Origin: a bacterium
GTDB lineage: Bacteria > Zhuqueibacterota > Zhuqueibacteria > Zhuqueibacterales > Zhuqueibacteraceae
NCBI GenBank assembly: GCA_023150945.1
Contig: JAKLJX010000004.1
Span: 314,539 to 378,538 of the forward strand
Length of the DNA stretch: 64,000 bases
Direction of reading: 5' to 3'
The translations under genes and the position numbers were made by a program. Below the pieces are notes generated by a model. That model searched no databases. It had not been told where the DNA came from and saw nothing but the letters and a program-made list of their open reading frames with translations. Positions 9,469 to 18,392 of the stretch are shown in pieces (position 1 is the first letter of the stretch; every line of letters starts with the position of its first letter).

Positions 9469-11106
9469 ATGTCCATTCTTAAAACCGTTCCGTCCGTTGT
9501 ACCGCCTTCAGTCATCTATTCCGCGCTGTTCGTCGATTTCGACAATGTTCGCATCAACCTGGAAAAGCATGATGCGGAAGCCGCGCGCCGCTTCTCGACC
9601 AATCCGGAATTGTGGCTGTCCTGGTTGGAGAAACAGCTTTCCACCACCACCTACCTGCCCGAGATCGTGCAGCGCAGAATTCTGACCAGGCGCTGCTATC
9701 TGAATCCGGAATCGTTCAGCAGCTTCCGGCCTGATTTCGTGCGCTCGGCCTTCGAGGTGATCGATTGCCCGCCGCTCACCGGCCGCGGCAAAACCAGCAC
9801 GGACATTTACATGGTGATGGACATTCTCGACACGCTCAATCACGCCACCTATTTCCATGAGTTCATCGTACTCTCCGGCGACGCGGATTTCACGCCGGTG
9901 CTGCTGCGCATCAGAAAGCATGGCCGTTACGGCGTGGTGTTGGCGGTGGGCTGGGTTTCACTGGCTTACCGGGCCGCCTGTGATATCGTGATCGAGCGCG
10001 ACACTTTCGTGCGCGAGGCCCTGGGCATCGTCTATCCCGACGAGGAAGCGCCAGAGCCGATCAATGAGCAGGAGATCGATGCCACGCTGAACCTGCTGTT
10101 GAAGCGGATGGCGGCGCGATTGCGGGAAATGGCGGCCGTACCCGGCGGCGTGGAGGCCAGCGAGCTGCCGGAAGTCTTCAAAGAGTTTCAAGAATTCCGC
10201 GAGAGCAATCACTGGCTCGGCTTTTACTCGCTGCGCCGCTTGACGCAGGCCCTGATCGCGCAACGGGAGGATCTCGCCATCAGCGATGAAGACCCCTGGC
10301 GCGTGGTCGTCAAGACCGCGCCCGCGCCGGTGTTGGCCGATAGCCTGGAGGCGGCAGGTCCACCCGCGCCGGCAGCGGCCGTCCCCGATGTGAAAGCGCA
10401 AATGGCGCAGAGTATTCGCGAGTACGTGTCCCACTCGGACAAGGCTGTGGCCTGGGCCACGCTGGCCAGTTTAGTGAAGCAACGTTTTGGCGAGCAATTG
10501 GCAGGCAGCACATGGCTGGGAGCCGGCACGTTCAAGGATTTGCTCATGCAACTTGATCTCGGCAACCTGCACACCTCGACGCTGACACCCGGCTACGTCT
10601 ATGACCCGGGCCGCCATCAATTGCCGGCGGCACCGGCTTTTGCCGCGCCGCCCGCCGCCAGCCAGGAAGCCGCCGCCCCGCCGGATCATTTTGCTCAACG
10701 CTATCCCGGGCTCGCCGAGCTGGCGCGCAAAGTCCATCGTTTGACGGAAACGCCCTATCTTATGCCTGAGCACTATGCCCTGCTGTTTCACGAATTGGCG
10801 CGTGAGATCAACGAAAACGGCTATCAAATGACGCGCACTTCGAAAACGGTGCGTGATCGCTGCGTGGAAAAGGGCGCGCCGGTGGCAAGATCGCACGTCA
10901 ACTTCGTGTTGATCGGCATTGGTCATACCGGTTATCGCTTTGGCGGCCAGGAACGGGAGGACCCCGTGCAGTTGGGCGAAAAGCTGGTGGAAAACACGCT
11001 GGACTTGTGCCGAACGGCGCAGCTCAGTTTGATTGAGGAGGAGGTGGCCCAGATTCGGGCCTGGATCATGGGGGGGCTCGGCGAGCAGTCGCAGCCGGCG
11101 GCGTGA
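9469..11106 (+). CDS. NYN-domain (PIN-like) putative RNase with LOTUS/OST-HTH-like domains
   Basis: A 545-residue cytoplasmic protein. Residues ~17-185 form a NYN/LabA-like nuclease domain with the acidic site in order: D23 and D25 (FVDFDNV), D112 and D118 (KTSTDIYMVMD), D138 and D140 (LSGDADF). It then has three segments resembling OST-HTH/LOTUS winged helices at roughly 195-285, 310-375 and 410-490, joined by Ala/Pro-rich linkers (APAPV..., AAPAFAAPPAAS). In this family the NYN part cuts RNA and LOTUS domains bind RNA. Homologues in bacteria are largely uncharacterised. GGGGGAG precedes the ATG. It stands alone and converges on pfk. Confidence 0.85.
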   Translation: MSILKTVPSVVPPSVIYSALFVDFDNVRINLEKHDAEAARRFSTNPELWLSWLEKQLSTTTYLPEIVQRRILTRRCYLNPESFSSFRPDFVRSAFEVIDCPPLTGRGKTSTDIYMVMDILDTLNHATYFHEFIVLSGDADFTPVLLRIRKHGRYGVVLAVGWVSLAYRAACDIVIERDTFVREALGIVYPDEEAPEPINEQEIDATLNLLLKRMAARLREMAAVPGGVEASELPEVFKEFQEFRESNHWLGFYSLRRLTQALIAQREDLAISDEDPWRVVVKTAPAPVLADSLEAAGPPAPAAAVPDVKAQMAQSIREYVSHSDKAVAWATLASLVKQRFGEQLAGSTWLGAGTFKDLLMQLDLGNLHTSTLTPGYVYDPGRHQLPAAPAFAAPPAASQEAAAPPDHFAQRYPGLAELARKVHRLTETPYLMPEHYALLFHELAREINENGYQMTRTSKTVRDRCVEKGAPVARSHVNFVLIGIGHTGYRFGGQEREDPVQLGEKLVENTLDLCRTAQLSLIEEEVAQIRAWIMGGLGEQSQPAA

Positions 11107-11124
11107 GGGCGGATCGCATCAAAC

Positions 11125-11166
11125 AAAAAACGCCATCGCCGCGCCGTGATCGGCGCAGCGATGGCG
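11125..11166 (-). terminator. Rho-independent terminator of the phosphofructokinase gene
   Basis: On the minus strand, CGCCATCGC and GCGATGGCG form a 9-bp stem with additional GCGCC/GGCGC pairing inside, followed by TTTTTT. It begins 26 bp after the pfk stop and lies between two converging genes. On the plus strand the stem is preceded by A6 and followed by mixed sequence, so it mainly serves the minus strand. Confidence 0.85.
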
Positions 11167-11191
11167 AGAATGTGCGCAGCAGGAGGGAATT

Positions 11192-12529
11192 CTACTCGGC
11201 TGAAATCGACGTCGCCAGGGCTTCGCCGTTCTTTTGCTTCGCCATGGTGAGCGGCAGCTCGGTGCCATTCGCTCGTTCCAGATCCACCAGGTATTGGAAT
11301 TGCCGGCGAAACTCGTCGAGCGAGATGTTGGCGGTGGCGGCATACTTGGCCAGCTCGTGCGGATCTTCGAAATCCTCGGGCGAGAGCCGGATCATGTAGC
11401 GCCGGGCGATATGATAGTACTCGGCACTCATATCGACCATGCGCACGCGCGCCCGGCCGGTCTTGGGGTCGAGTATTTCATGGAATGGAATCGGCACGAA
11501 GCGGCCGTTCTGTATCGAAACCATCGCCGCGTTGCCGCCTTCGAGAATGTAGCGCGCGGCGCAATAGCCCAGATCGCGCGTGTATTCCATGTCGAAGGGA
11601 ATCGGGTCGGCGCACCGCAGCTCGTAACCGATATTCTTCGCCACGATTGTACTCTTGATGCCGAACTGTTTCAGCCGCGCCTGCACTTCGTATTTGAGAA
11701 TCTCTCCGAAGTTGACCTCCGCCAGCCGGATGTTGTCATGCGCGTCGCGCTCGACGTTGACCAGCGTCTGCAGATCCTGGGGATCGAGGATCTCCACCAG
11801 GCCTTCTGCGATGATGGCAACGCCGTCGGGCCGGCCGTAGCTCAAGCGCTTGATGATCGAGCCGACCAGTATATCCACGAGCACGGAGAGCCTGAGCTTC
11901 TGATCGCGAAACTCTTCCGGAATCAGGGTCAGGGTGGCGCCGGCAGCCTTGGCGATGCCCAGCGCCAGATGGCCGGCTTTGCGCCCCATGGTGACGACGA
12001 AGTACCAGCGTGAGGTGGTGCGGCCGTCAACCATCAAGTTCTTCACGATGTCGCAGCCGAGATGGCGCGCGGTCTGAAAGCCGAATGTATTGATGCCGAG
12101 CGGCAGATCGAGGTCGTTGTCGATGGTTTTGGGAACATGCACGACGTGAATGCGGCCGTTGGCCAGCTCTTCCAATTTCATCGCGGAGAAGGCGGTATCG
12201 TCGCCGCCAATCGTGATGAGGCGGTCCACATTCATGCGCAGCAGGGAGGTGACCGTGTTCTCGAGATGTTTGGCATTTTTGGTCGGGTTGGCGCGCGAGA
12301 TGCCAATGTACGAGCCGCCGCGAAAGTGAATGCGGCTGACGCGCTCAATGGTCAGTTCCTTGATCTTGTCGATCTGGCCGTCCATGATCCATTTGAAGCC
12401 GTCCATGATGCCGATGACTTCCTCGCCGCTGAGGATCCCGCGGATCGTCGCCGCACCGATGACGCTGTTGATGCCGGGTGCGGGGCCGCCGCCCACCAGA
12501 ATCGCCATTCTCTTGTGATGTGTGCTCAT
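11192..12529 (-). CDS. pfk: 6-phosphofructokinase, probably pyrophosphate-dependent
   Basis: It phosphorylates fructose 6-phosphate at C1 in glycolysis. The 445-residue protein (from the ATG at 12529) carries GGGPAPGINSVI at the N terminus, GGDDT (108-112) and PKTIDNDLDLP (133-143). ATP enzymes have GGDGS and PGTIDND; the second Asp and the Lys seen here are the established marks of PPi-dependent enzymes, so I infer PPi as phosphoryl donor and a reversible reaction. Other family landmarks are MGRKAGHLA and the Arg in VQARLKQFG. GGGAG lies 8 bases upstream of 12529; an upstream ATG at 12544 has no such site. A promoter and a terminator are visible, so it is probably a single-gene unit. Confidence 0.9.
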   Translation of the reverse strand: MSTHHKRMAILVGGGPAPGINSVIGAATIRGILSGEEVIGIMDGFKWIMDGQIDKIKELTIERVSRIHFRGGSYIGISRANPTKNAKHLENTVTSLLRMNVDRLITIGGDDTAFSAMKLEELANGRIHVVHVPKTIDNDLDLPLGINTFGFQTARHLGCDIVKNLMVDGRTTSRWYFVVTMGRKAGHLALGIAKAAGATLTLIPEEFRDQKLRLSVLVDILVGSIIKRLSYGRPDGVAIIAEGLVEILDPQDLQTLVNVERDAHDNIRLAEVNFGEILKYEVQARLKQFGIKSTIVAKNIGYELRCADPIPFDMEYTRDLGYCAARYILEGGNAAMVSIQNGRFVPIPFHEILDPKTGRARVRMVDMSAEYYHIARRYMIRLSPEDFEDPHELAKYAATANISLDEFRRQFQYLVDLERANGTELPLTMAKQKNGEALATSISAE

Positions 12530-12598
12530 GCGAAAAACTCCCATTGTACAAATCTAAGCAGTAGTGAATAGTGCCGATCTTTTCGGACAATGCCGGGG

Positions 12599-12626
12599 AA
12601 TATAGTGAGAAATTCCTGAGAATCAA
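12599..12626 (-). promoter_or_regulatory. Candidate sigma70-type promoter for pfk
   Basis: On the minus strand TTGATT (12626-12621) and TATATT (12604-12599) are separated by 16 bp in an AT-rich tract inside an otherwise GC-rich gap. Transcription would begin near 12592, about 60 bp before the start codon. This is a pattern match only. Confidence 0.45.
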
Positions 12627-12730
12627 TCAAAAATCACCTTGCATACACGGACAAAAAAATTTACTTTGAGCGCGCTTTGCGGCGTTCAACTGTGCGTTGG
12701 AACCACCCAAACTGAGGGAATTCGAGCCTG

Positions 12731-14446
12731 ATGATCATCGCCCGTCTCAAGACACTCATCCTCGCGGCCTGGTTTGCAAGCTTGCCGGTCCAACTCCTGG
12801 CAGGCGCCTCACTGCCGCCGGTCAAAGCCAAACACGGCATGGTGGTGTCCTCGCACCTGCTCGCCTCCCAAGCCGGCGTTCAGATTTTGCAGAGCGGCGG
12901 CAACGCCGTGGATGCGGCCATCGCCACGGGTTTTGCCCTGGCCGTGACGCTGCCCTCGGCCGGCAACCTCGGCGGCGGCGGTTTCATGATCGTGCACACG
13001 GCCGACGGCCGCCTCACCGCCTTTGATTTCCGGGAGAAAGCGCCGGCCGCGGCACACGCCAAAATGTACTTGAATGAGGCAGGCGTTTACGACGAGCCGA
13101 TCAATCACGAAGGCTACCTCGCCATCGGCGTGCCCGGGACGGTTGCCGGATTTTTCCTGGCGCATGAGCGCTTCGGCAGCAAAGCGATGAAGGAGTTGCT
13201 GGCGCCCGCCCTCAAGCTGGCCGAGCAGGGCTTTCCGGTGAGTTGGGGGTTGCACGAGGATTTTCTATATCTCAAGGAGGAATTCCTCAAGTATCCAGCT
13301 AGCGCGCGGGTGTTCTTGAAAAACGGCAGGGAAGTGTATCAGCCTGGCGAGATCTGGAAGCAGCCCGATCTGGCCAGAACGCTGCGCCGCATGCAAGCGC
13401 GCGGCCGTGCCGAATTCTACCACGGCGAAACCGCCCGGCTGATTGCGGCCGCCATGCGCCAGCACGGCGGCCTGATTACCGCGCAGGACTTGGCCAGTTA
13501 CGAGGCCAAAGAGCGCCCGCCAATTCACGGCACGTATCGCGGCTACGAGGTCTATTCCATGTGTCCGCCCAGCTCAGGCGGCACCGTGCTGGTCGAGATG
13601 TTGAATATCCTCGAGGGATTCGACCTGCGCGCCGCGGGCTTTGGCTCGGCGCAGCATCTGCATCTGCTGGCAGAAGCGATGCGCCGCGCCTATGCCGATC
13701 GCGCCCGTTATCTCGGCGATCCTGATTTCAATCCCAACCTGCCGGTGGCGAAACTGATCTCGAAAGAATACGCTGCCGCCTTGCGGGCGCAAATCAACCT
13801 GACGCAGGCCTCGCGCAGTGATCCGGAAAGATTCAATGAGGCCTACGAATCAGCGGAAACCACGCACTATTCCGTCGTCGATGCGGCGGGCAATGCCGTG
13901 GTGGTCACCTACACGCTGGAAGACAGCTATGGCTCCAAAATCGTGGCAGAGGGCACGGGCTTTCTGCTGAACAACGAGATGGGAGATTTCAACCCGCAGC
14001 CTGGCCGCACGGACAGCACCGGCCTCATCGGCACGCCGCCGAATGTGATTGCACCCGGCAAGCGCATGCTGTCTTCGATGACGCCCACGATCGTCGCGCG
14101 CAACGGCAAACCCTTTCTTTTGATCGGCTCGCCGGGCGGCCGCACCATCATCAACACGGTGTTGCAGGTGGTGAGCAACGTCATCGATTTCGAGATGGAC
14201 ATCAGCGAGGCGATCGCGGCGCCGCGCGTGCATCATCAATGGCTGCCCAACGTGCTGCGCGTCGAGGAATTCGGCCTCTCGAAAGACACCCAGCGGCTGT
14301 TGGAAAGCTACGGTCACCGGGTTTCCCTCTCGAGATCTTCGCGCAGCCAGGGCAGCGCGATGGGGATTCTGCTGGATCCGGTGACCGGCCTGCGCCTGGG
14401 CGCGGCTGATCCGCGCGCCAGCGACGGCGCGGCCCTCGGATATTGA
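12731..14446 (+). CDS. ggt: Gamma-glutamyltransferase
   Basis: An exported Ntn-hydrolase of 571 residues that hydrolyses or transfers the gamma-glutamyl group of glutathione and related peptides. Residues 1-24 are a signal peptide. Family motifs are ASQAGVQILQSGGNAVDAAI, GNLGGGGFMIV, DFREKAP, PPSSGGTVLVEMLNILEG, and the autoprocessing site: the new N-terminal nucleophile is T377 in TTHYSVVDAAGNAV. SMTPTIV and GSPGGRTIINTV form the oxyanion and gamma-glutamyl pocket in the small subunit. Length and order match E. coli Ggt (~580 aa). It lies on the strand opposite pfk and 54 bp before the next gene, with which it may be cotranscribed. Confidence 0.95.
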   Translation: MIIARLKTLILAAWFASLPVQLLAGASLPPVKAKHGMVVSSHLLASQAGVQILQSGGNAVDAAIATGFALAVTLPSAGNLGGGGFMIVHTADGRLTAFDFREKAPAAAHAKMYLNEAGVYDEPINHEGYLAIGVPGTVAGFFLAHERFGSKAMKELLAPALKLAEQGFPVSWGLHEDFLYLKEEFLKYPASARVFLKNGREVYQPGEIWKQPDLARTLRRMQARGRAEFYHGETARLIAAAMRQHGGLITAQDLASYEAKERPPIHGTYRGYEVYSMCPPSSGGTVLVEMLNILEGFDLRAAGFGSAQHLHLLAEAMRRAYADRARYLGDPDFNPNLPVAKLISKEYAAALRAQINLTQASRSDPERFNEAYESAETTHYSVVDAAGNAVVVTYTLEDSYGSKIVAEGTGFLLNNEMGDFNPQPGRTDSTGLIGTPPNVIAPGKRMLSSMTPTIVARNGKPFLLIGSPGGRTIINTVLQVVSNVIDFEMDISEAIAAPRVHHQWLPNVLRVEEFGLSKDTQRLLESYGHRVSLSRSSRSQGSAMGILLDPVTGLRLGAADPRASDGAALGY

Positions 14447-14500
14447 TACACGGCACTTGCAACTCTCGCACCGCAACTTACCTTTTCAAGGACTGGTTTC

Positions 14501-14902
14501 ATGTTGGACAAGCTGGTCGACTGGCTGCGTACCCGGAACTTCGACCCCGGATTCAATCTTTCCCTGTTCTTGTTGATTATTTTGCTCGGCATTTGGATCG
14601 GCAGCCTGAGCAAGAACATGAATGTCTGGCCCGGCCTGCGGCGCCTGATCGGCGAGCTGATGGGCGGGTTGTTGTTCGGCCTGCTGTTTGGTTTGATCTT
14701 TCTGAGTGATTTCTTCCCGGGCGTCATCTTTCTAGGCGGCCTCACGCTGGCCCTCATGAGCTTCTTCAACGTCGAGGCGCAATTCAAAGTGCAGCGTCTG
14801 CTTTCCATCGCGGTGGCGATTGCCCTGGCCTTCTTCATGTACTACTCGCAGTGGGGCAACCTGCGCTATTTGTTTGACAGCATGCTCATGGATTTTCAAT
14901 GA
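14501..14902 (+). CDS. Small multi-pass membrane protein of unknown function
   Basis: I do not recognise this 133-residue protein. Four hydrophobic stretches are visible: about 19-36 (LFLLIILLGIWIGSL), 52-68 (GGLLFGLLFGLIFL), 72-88 (PGVIFLGGLTLALMSFF) and 100-117 (LLSIAVAIALAFFMYY). The N terminus is amphipathic (MLDKLVDWLRTRNFDPG). AAGGA precedes the ATG. Its stop overlaps the start of the macro-domain gene in ATGA, so the two are translationally coupled, which suggests a shared job. Confidence 0.75.
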   Translation: MLDKLVDWLRTRNFDPGFNLSLFLLIILLGIWIGSLSKNMNVWPGLRRLIGELMGGLLFGLLFGLIFLSDFFPGVIFLGGLTLALMSFFNVEAQFKVQRLLSIAVAIALAFFMYYSQWGNLRYLFDSMLMDFQ

Positions 14903-15444
14903 TGGAAATTCTGATCAAGCACACCGCGCTGCAATTGCGCGCAGGCGACCTCACCGAGATGAAGGTCGACGCCATCGTCAACGCCGCCAATTCCGCCTTG
15001 CAACTCGGTGGGGGCGTGGCCGGCGCGATTCGGCGCAAAGGTGGACCACGCATCCAGCAGGAATGTGACCGGATCGGCGGCACGCCGGTGGGCACTGCCG
15101 TCCTCACCACCGGCGGCAACCTGCCGGCCAAACATGTCATTCATGCGGTCGGACCGCGCCTGGGAGAGGGGGACGAAGATCGCAAGCTGCGCGAGGCCAC
15201 GCGCCATGCGCTTGCGCTTGCCGATCAACACCGCCTTCAGAGCATCGCCTTCCCAGCAATTTCAACCGGCATCTTCGGCTATCCGCTCGAGCGTTGCGCG
15301 CAGGTCATGCTGTCAACCACGCGGGAGTATTTGCAGGGCGAGACCGGCTTGCAGCAAGTGATGTTTTGTTTGTGGGGGGAGGAAGCCTATGCGGTGTTTG
15401 AATCAACTTTGCGGCAATTGCAGCAACTCGGTGCGACCGGCTGA
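14899..15444 (+). CDS. Macro-domain protein (ADP-ribose/O-acetyl-ADP-ribose hydrolase type)
   Basis: A 181-residue single macro domain, the length of E. coli YmdB-like proteins. These bind ADP-ribose and remove it from, or deacetylate, ADP-ribosyl derivatives. Motifs are VDAIVNAANSALQLGGGVAGAIRRKGG (the Asn and Gly-rich loop contacting the distal ribose) and PAISTGIFGYPLERCA (phosphate loop). The start overlaps the stop of the upstream membrane-protein gene by 4 bases. Substrate is unproven; binding of an ADP-ribose compound is well supported by the family. Confidence 0.9.
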   Translation: MMEILIKHTALQLRAGDLTEMKVDAIVNAANSALQLGGGVAGAIRRKGGPRIQQECDRIGGTPVGTAVLTTGGNLPAKHVIHAVGPRLGEGDEDRKLREATRHALALADQHRLQSIAFPAISTGIFGYPLERCAQVMLSTTREYLQGETGLQQVMFCLWGEEAYAVFESTLRQLQQLGATG

Positions 15445-15555
15445 GAAAGCCACCGTTGCTGTGAGCCGCGTGAGAACGTCGAGGCACGACTGCATAGAGC
15501 ACAGAACCCGCCAGCTTCGAACTTGAGGTTCAGAGTTTGTCGATTACGCAGACTA

Positions 15556-16152
15556 ATGAACATGCCACCCGACCTCGTTCTCGTTTCCACTTCGCCCTAC
15601 CGCCGGGAACTGATGGCCAAAATGGGTTTCCGGTTTCGCGCCGTCGCGCCCCGCTTCGAAGAAAACCACGTGCACAATGGCGATCCGGGTGAGCTGGCGT
15701 TGGCGCTGGCGCGCGGCAAGGCCATGAGCGTTGCCGGCGATTATCCGCACGCGATCCTCATCGGCTCCGATCAAGTCGTGTGGTGCGACGGTCGCGTGCT
15801 CGCCAAAGCCGGAACCCCGGAACGCGCCTGGCGCGAGCTGCAGAGCCTGCGCGGCAGGACCCACGAGTTTTACATGGGCCTTTATCTCCATCACACTGCG
15901 GCCAATCTCTCCCAGGAATTTCTCATCACGGGCAGCGGCCGGTTGCGCGCCGATCTCAGCGACGAGGAGCTGCGTGCCTACATTGCGCTGGATAACCCCA
16001 TCGATTGCGCCGGCTCCGTCAAAACCGAAGGCCCGGGTTTGCTGCTGTTCGAACGCCTGGATTGCGAAGACTGGACCGCAATCATCGGACTGCCGATTAT
16101 CGCGTTGACCACGGCGCTGCGCAAATGGGACTACTCGATCTTCGCGCTTTGA
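15556..16152 (+). CDS. Maf/YceF-family nucleoside triphosphate pyrophosphatase
   Basis: A 198-residue house-cleaning pyrophosphatase that hydrolyses non-canonical nucleotides to the monophosphate. It has LVSTSPYRRELMAKMGF (substrate loop), GSDQVVWCDGRVLAKAG (catalytic Asp), LRGRTHEFYMGL, and CAGSVKTEGPGLLLFERLDCEDWTAIIGLPIIAL. The GSDQV form and the whole alignment favour the YceF (m7GTP) subgroup over Maf itself. Upstream in-frame ATG at 15523 would add 11 basic residues absent from the family, so 15556 is chosen, though no strong ribosome site marks it. Its end overlaps the convergent epimerase gene by 22 bp. Confidence 0.9.
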   Translation: MNMPPDLVLVSTSPYRRELMAKMGFRFRAVAPRFEENHVHNGDPGELALALARGKAMSVAGDYPHAILIGSDQVVWCDGRVLAKAGTPERAWRELQSLRGRTHEFYMGLYLHHTAANLSQEFLITGSGRLRADLSDEELRAYIALDNPIDCAGSVKTEGPGLLLFERLDCEDWTAIIGLPIIALTTALRKWDYSIFAL

Positions 16153-17165
16153 ATCCTCTCGACGCCCAGCCCCGGCGTATGCGGCAGCAGCAAGCGTCCG
16201 CCCTCCACTTTGACGCCGCGATACGGATCATTCTTGATCAAAAGATTCCCGTCCAAATCCGCCCAATCGACCAGCGGCGAAAGGTGTGCCGCGGCGGTGA
16301 TGCCGAGTGAGCTTTCGATCATGCAGCCCAGCATGATTTTCAAGCCCAGGGCGCGCGCCACATGAATCATGCGCAGCGCCTCCTGCAATCCTCCGGATTT
16401 CATGATCTTGATATTGATGCCATGATAGGCACGCGCCAGCGCCGGAATGTCATTCACAGTCTTCACGTCCTCGTCGGCGACCAGCGGCAGGGGCGAGTGG
16501 TCACGCAACCACGCCACTTCAGCAAGGCGGCCTGCCGGCATGGGCTGTTCGACAAATTCGACATTCAAACCCGCAAGCCACTGCATTCTTTCGAGCGCGA
16601 GTTCCCGATCCTGCCAGCCCTCATTCGCATCGACACGCACAGGGCGGTCGGTCGCTTCCCGGACGGCGCGCATGATCTCCTCATCCTGTTCACCGCCCAG
16701 TTTGATTTTGAGAATTGGATAGGCTTCTGCTTCTCGCACTTTCTCATAGACGGCCTGTGGGCTGTCGATGCCGATGGAATAACTGGTCTTCGGGGTATGA
16801 GCAGGATTCAGCCCCCACAGAGCATAAAGTGGTACCTGAAGCCTCTGAGTAACCCAATCGAGCAGCGCCATGTCAAGTGATGCTTTAGCGGCATTTTGGC
16901 CCTGGGCCAGCGCCAGATTTTTTTTGTTCAACTCATAAAATTCATAAGGATTTGCGCTATCAAACAGGCCCCTCGCTTCAAGTAAAAACTCCCGAATGCT
17001 CTCCAGCGATTCACCGTAGCGAATGTTGTGGGCGGCCTCCCCGCGGCCGACCACGCCTTCAGCCGACAATTCCACGAAACTGTACTCCTTGAAATCAGCA
17101 GACCCGCGGGCGATCGTCCAGGTATGCTTGAGTTCAAGGCGATAGGTTGATAACTCCAGCAGCAT
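16131..17165 (-). CDS. L-Ala-D/L-Glu (dipeptide) epimerase, enolase superfamily
   Basis: A 344-residue mandelate-racemase-like enzyme that epimerises the second residue of L-Ala-L/D-Glu in murein peptide recycling. The catalytic set is visible: KxK lysines K153/K155 (LKIKLGG), metal ligands D179 (VDANEGW), E206 (VEFVEQP) and D231 (VADEDVKT), and the opposite lysine in INIKIMKSGG. DLDGN at 304-308 is the DxD motif that binds the substrate amino group in dipeptide epimerases. Exact dipeptide preference varies in this group. Recycling of wall peptides would fit with the dipeptidase at 8 kb. It is divergent from the NagD-like HAD gene. Confidence 0.9.
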   Translation of the reverse strand: MLLELSTYRLELKHTWTIARGSADFKEYSFVELSAEGVVGRGEAAHNIRYGESLESIREFLLEARGLFDSANPYEFYELNKKNLALAQGQNAAKASLDMALLDWVTQRLQVPLYALWGLNPAHTPKTSYSIGIDSPQAVYEKVREAEAYPILKIKLGGEQDEEIMRAVREATDRPVRVDANEGWQDRELALERMQWLAGLNVEFVEQPMPAGRLAEVAWLRDHSPLPLVADEDVKTVNDIPALARAYHGINIKIMKSGGLQEALRMIHVARALGLKIMLGCMIESSLGITAAAHLSPLVDWADLDGNLLIKNDPYRGVKVEGGRLLLPHTPGLGVERIQSAKIE

Positions 17166-17295
17166 GTGATTCTTCTCCTTCGCTATGACGTGACAACAGA
17201 TGCGGCAGGCGCGGCGAAACCCAATGTCTGATCGAGTCTTCTCTGCCGCGCTTGCTTTTGAACGTGGAATTGGCTATGGTTGGCGCATTCCCACT

Positions 17296-18162
17296 ATGAC
17301 AACAGACCGGCGAATGATCGAGGCTCTCGCGAAAAAGACGATGGCGCGCCTGGCTCAGATTCAGGTGTTTGCGTTGGACTTGGACGGCACCCTGTATTTG
17401 GGCAACGAAGTCTTCCCCTTCACGGCGCGTTTTCTCGAGAGTCTCCGTGAGCTTGGCAAGTCTTGCGTGTTCGTGACCAACAATTCCGCTGCCAGCCCGC
17501 GTGACTATTGGTTGAAGCTCAAGGGGATGGGGATTGAAACGACACTGGAAGACATCTACACCTCCGGCCGCGCCAGCATCGAGTATTTGCTGGCGCAGGG
17601 AGGGCCGCAGCCGATTTTTTTGCTCGGCACTGAAAGCCTGCAACGGCAATTCCAAGAGGCCGGTTTCGAAACGCAGGCGGCGGCGCCGGACTTCGTGGTG
17701 TTGGGTTTCGACAAGACCTTTACGTGGGAGAGATTCGACCTTGCCTGCCGCCATCTGCGCCGAGGCGTGAGGTTCATCGCCACGCATCCGGACCTGAACT
17801 GCCCGTTGCCCGGCCATGACCTGCAACCTGATTGCGGCGCGCTTACGGCAGCCTTCACTGCGGCCACCGGCGTTGCGCCAATCGTCATCGGCAAGCCGGA
17901 GCCCCATCTCTACCGCAGCATCCAGCAGCGTTTTGGGATTTCTGCCGCTGAACTGGCAATGGTCGGCGATCGCCTGGAAACCGACATTGCCGCCGGACCC
18001 AGGAACGGGATCTTCACCGTTTTGGTTCTCACCGGCGTGACCACGAGAGCACAGGCCTGGCACGCCGCGCCCCAGCCGGATTTGATGCTCGAAACTTGCA
18101 TGGATTTGATTCCGCTGCTGCGGCAGGCACAACGCGAGCGCTCTGCGGCAAGACGCCGGTGA
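17296..18162 (+). CDS. NagD-like HAD-superfamily phosphatase
   Basis: A 288-residue HAD subfamily IIA hydrolase. Motif I is FALDLDGTLYLG with nucleophile D28 and acid D30; motif II is FVTNNSA; motif III/IV are IGKPEPHLY and MVGDRLETDIAAG. A large C2 cap lies between. Relatives dephosphorylate sugar or nucleotide phosphates, p-nitrophenyl phosphate or phosphoglycolate; the substrate is unknown. The start is uncertain: the ATG at 17296 gives a normal N terminus, while an upstream frame from 17200 would overlap the promoter region shared with the divergent epimerase gene. Confidence 0.87.
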   Translation: MTTDRRMIEALAKKTMARLAQIQVFALDLDGTLYLGNEVFPFTARFLESLRELGKSCVFVTNNSAASPRDYWLKLKGMGIETTLEDIYTSGRASIEYLLAQGGPQPIFLLGTESLQRQFQEAGFETQAAAPDFVVLGFDKTFTWERFDLACRHLRRGVRFIATHPDLNCPLPGHDLQPDCGALTAAFTAATGVAPIVIGKPEPHLYRSIQQRFGISAAELAMVGDRLETDIAAGPRNGIFTVLVLTGVTTRAQAWHAAPQPDLMLETCMDLIPLLRQAQRERSAARRR

Positions 18163-18392
18163 GAGCTGGTGGCTTTGCACGCAAACAGTCAGCTTGGACT
18201 CAGCCGCGGCCTTTGCTGGACGATTCAGAGTCTCAAGCCTCCAGTCGGGCAGACCACGGCTCAACCGTACGAAATCTGGCTTGAGATTGTCCCAGGAATG
18301 CTCAGCCTCGGCTCAGAAACGTGGGACCTCACGCGTGTTCATCCAGAAATGAAGAAACCGCGCGCGCGGCAATATTCTCAAATGCACACGAG

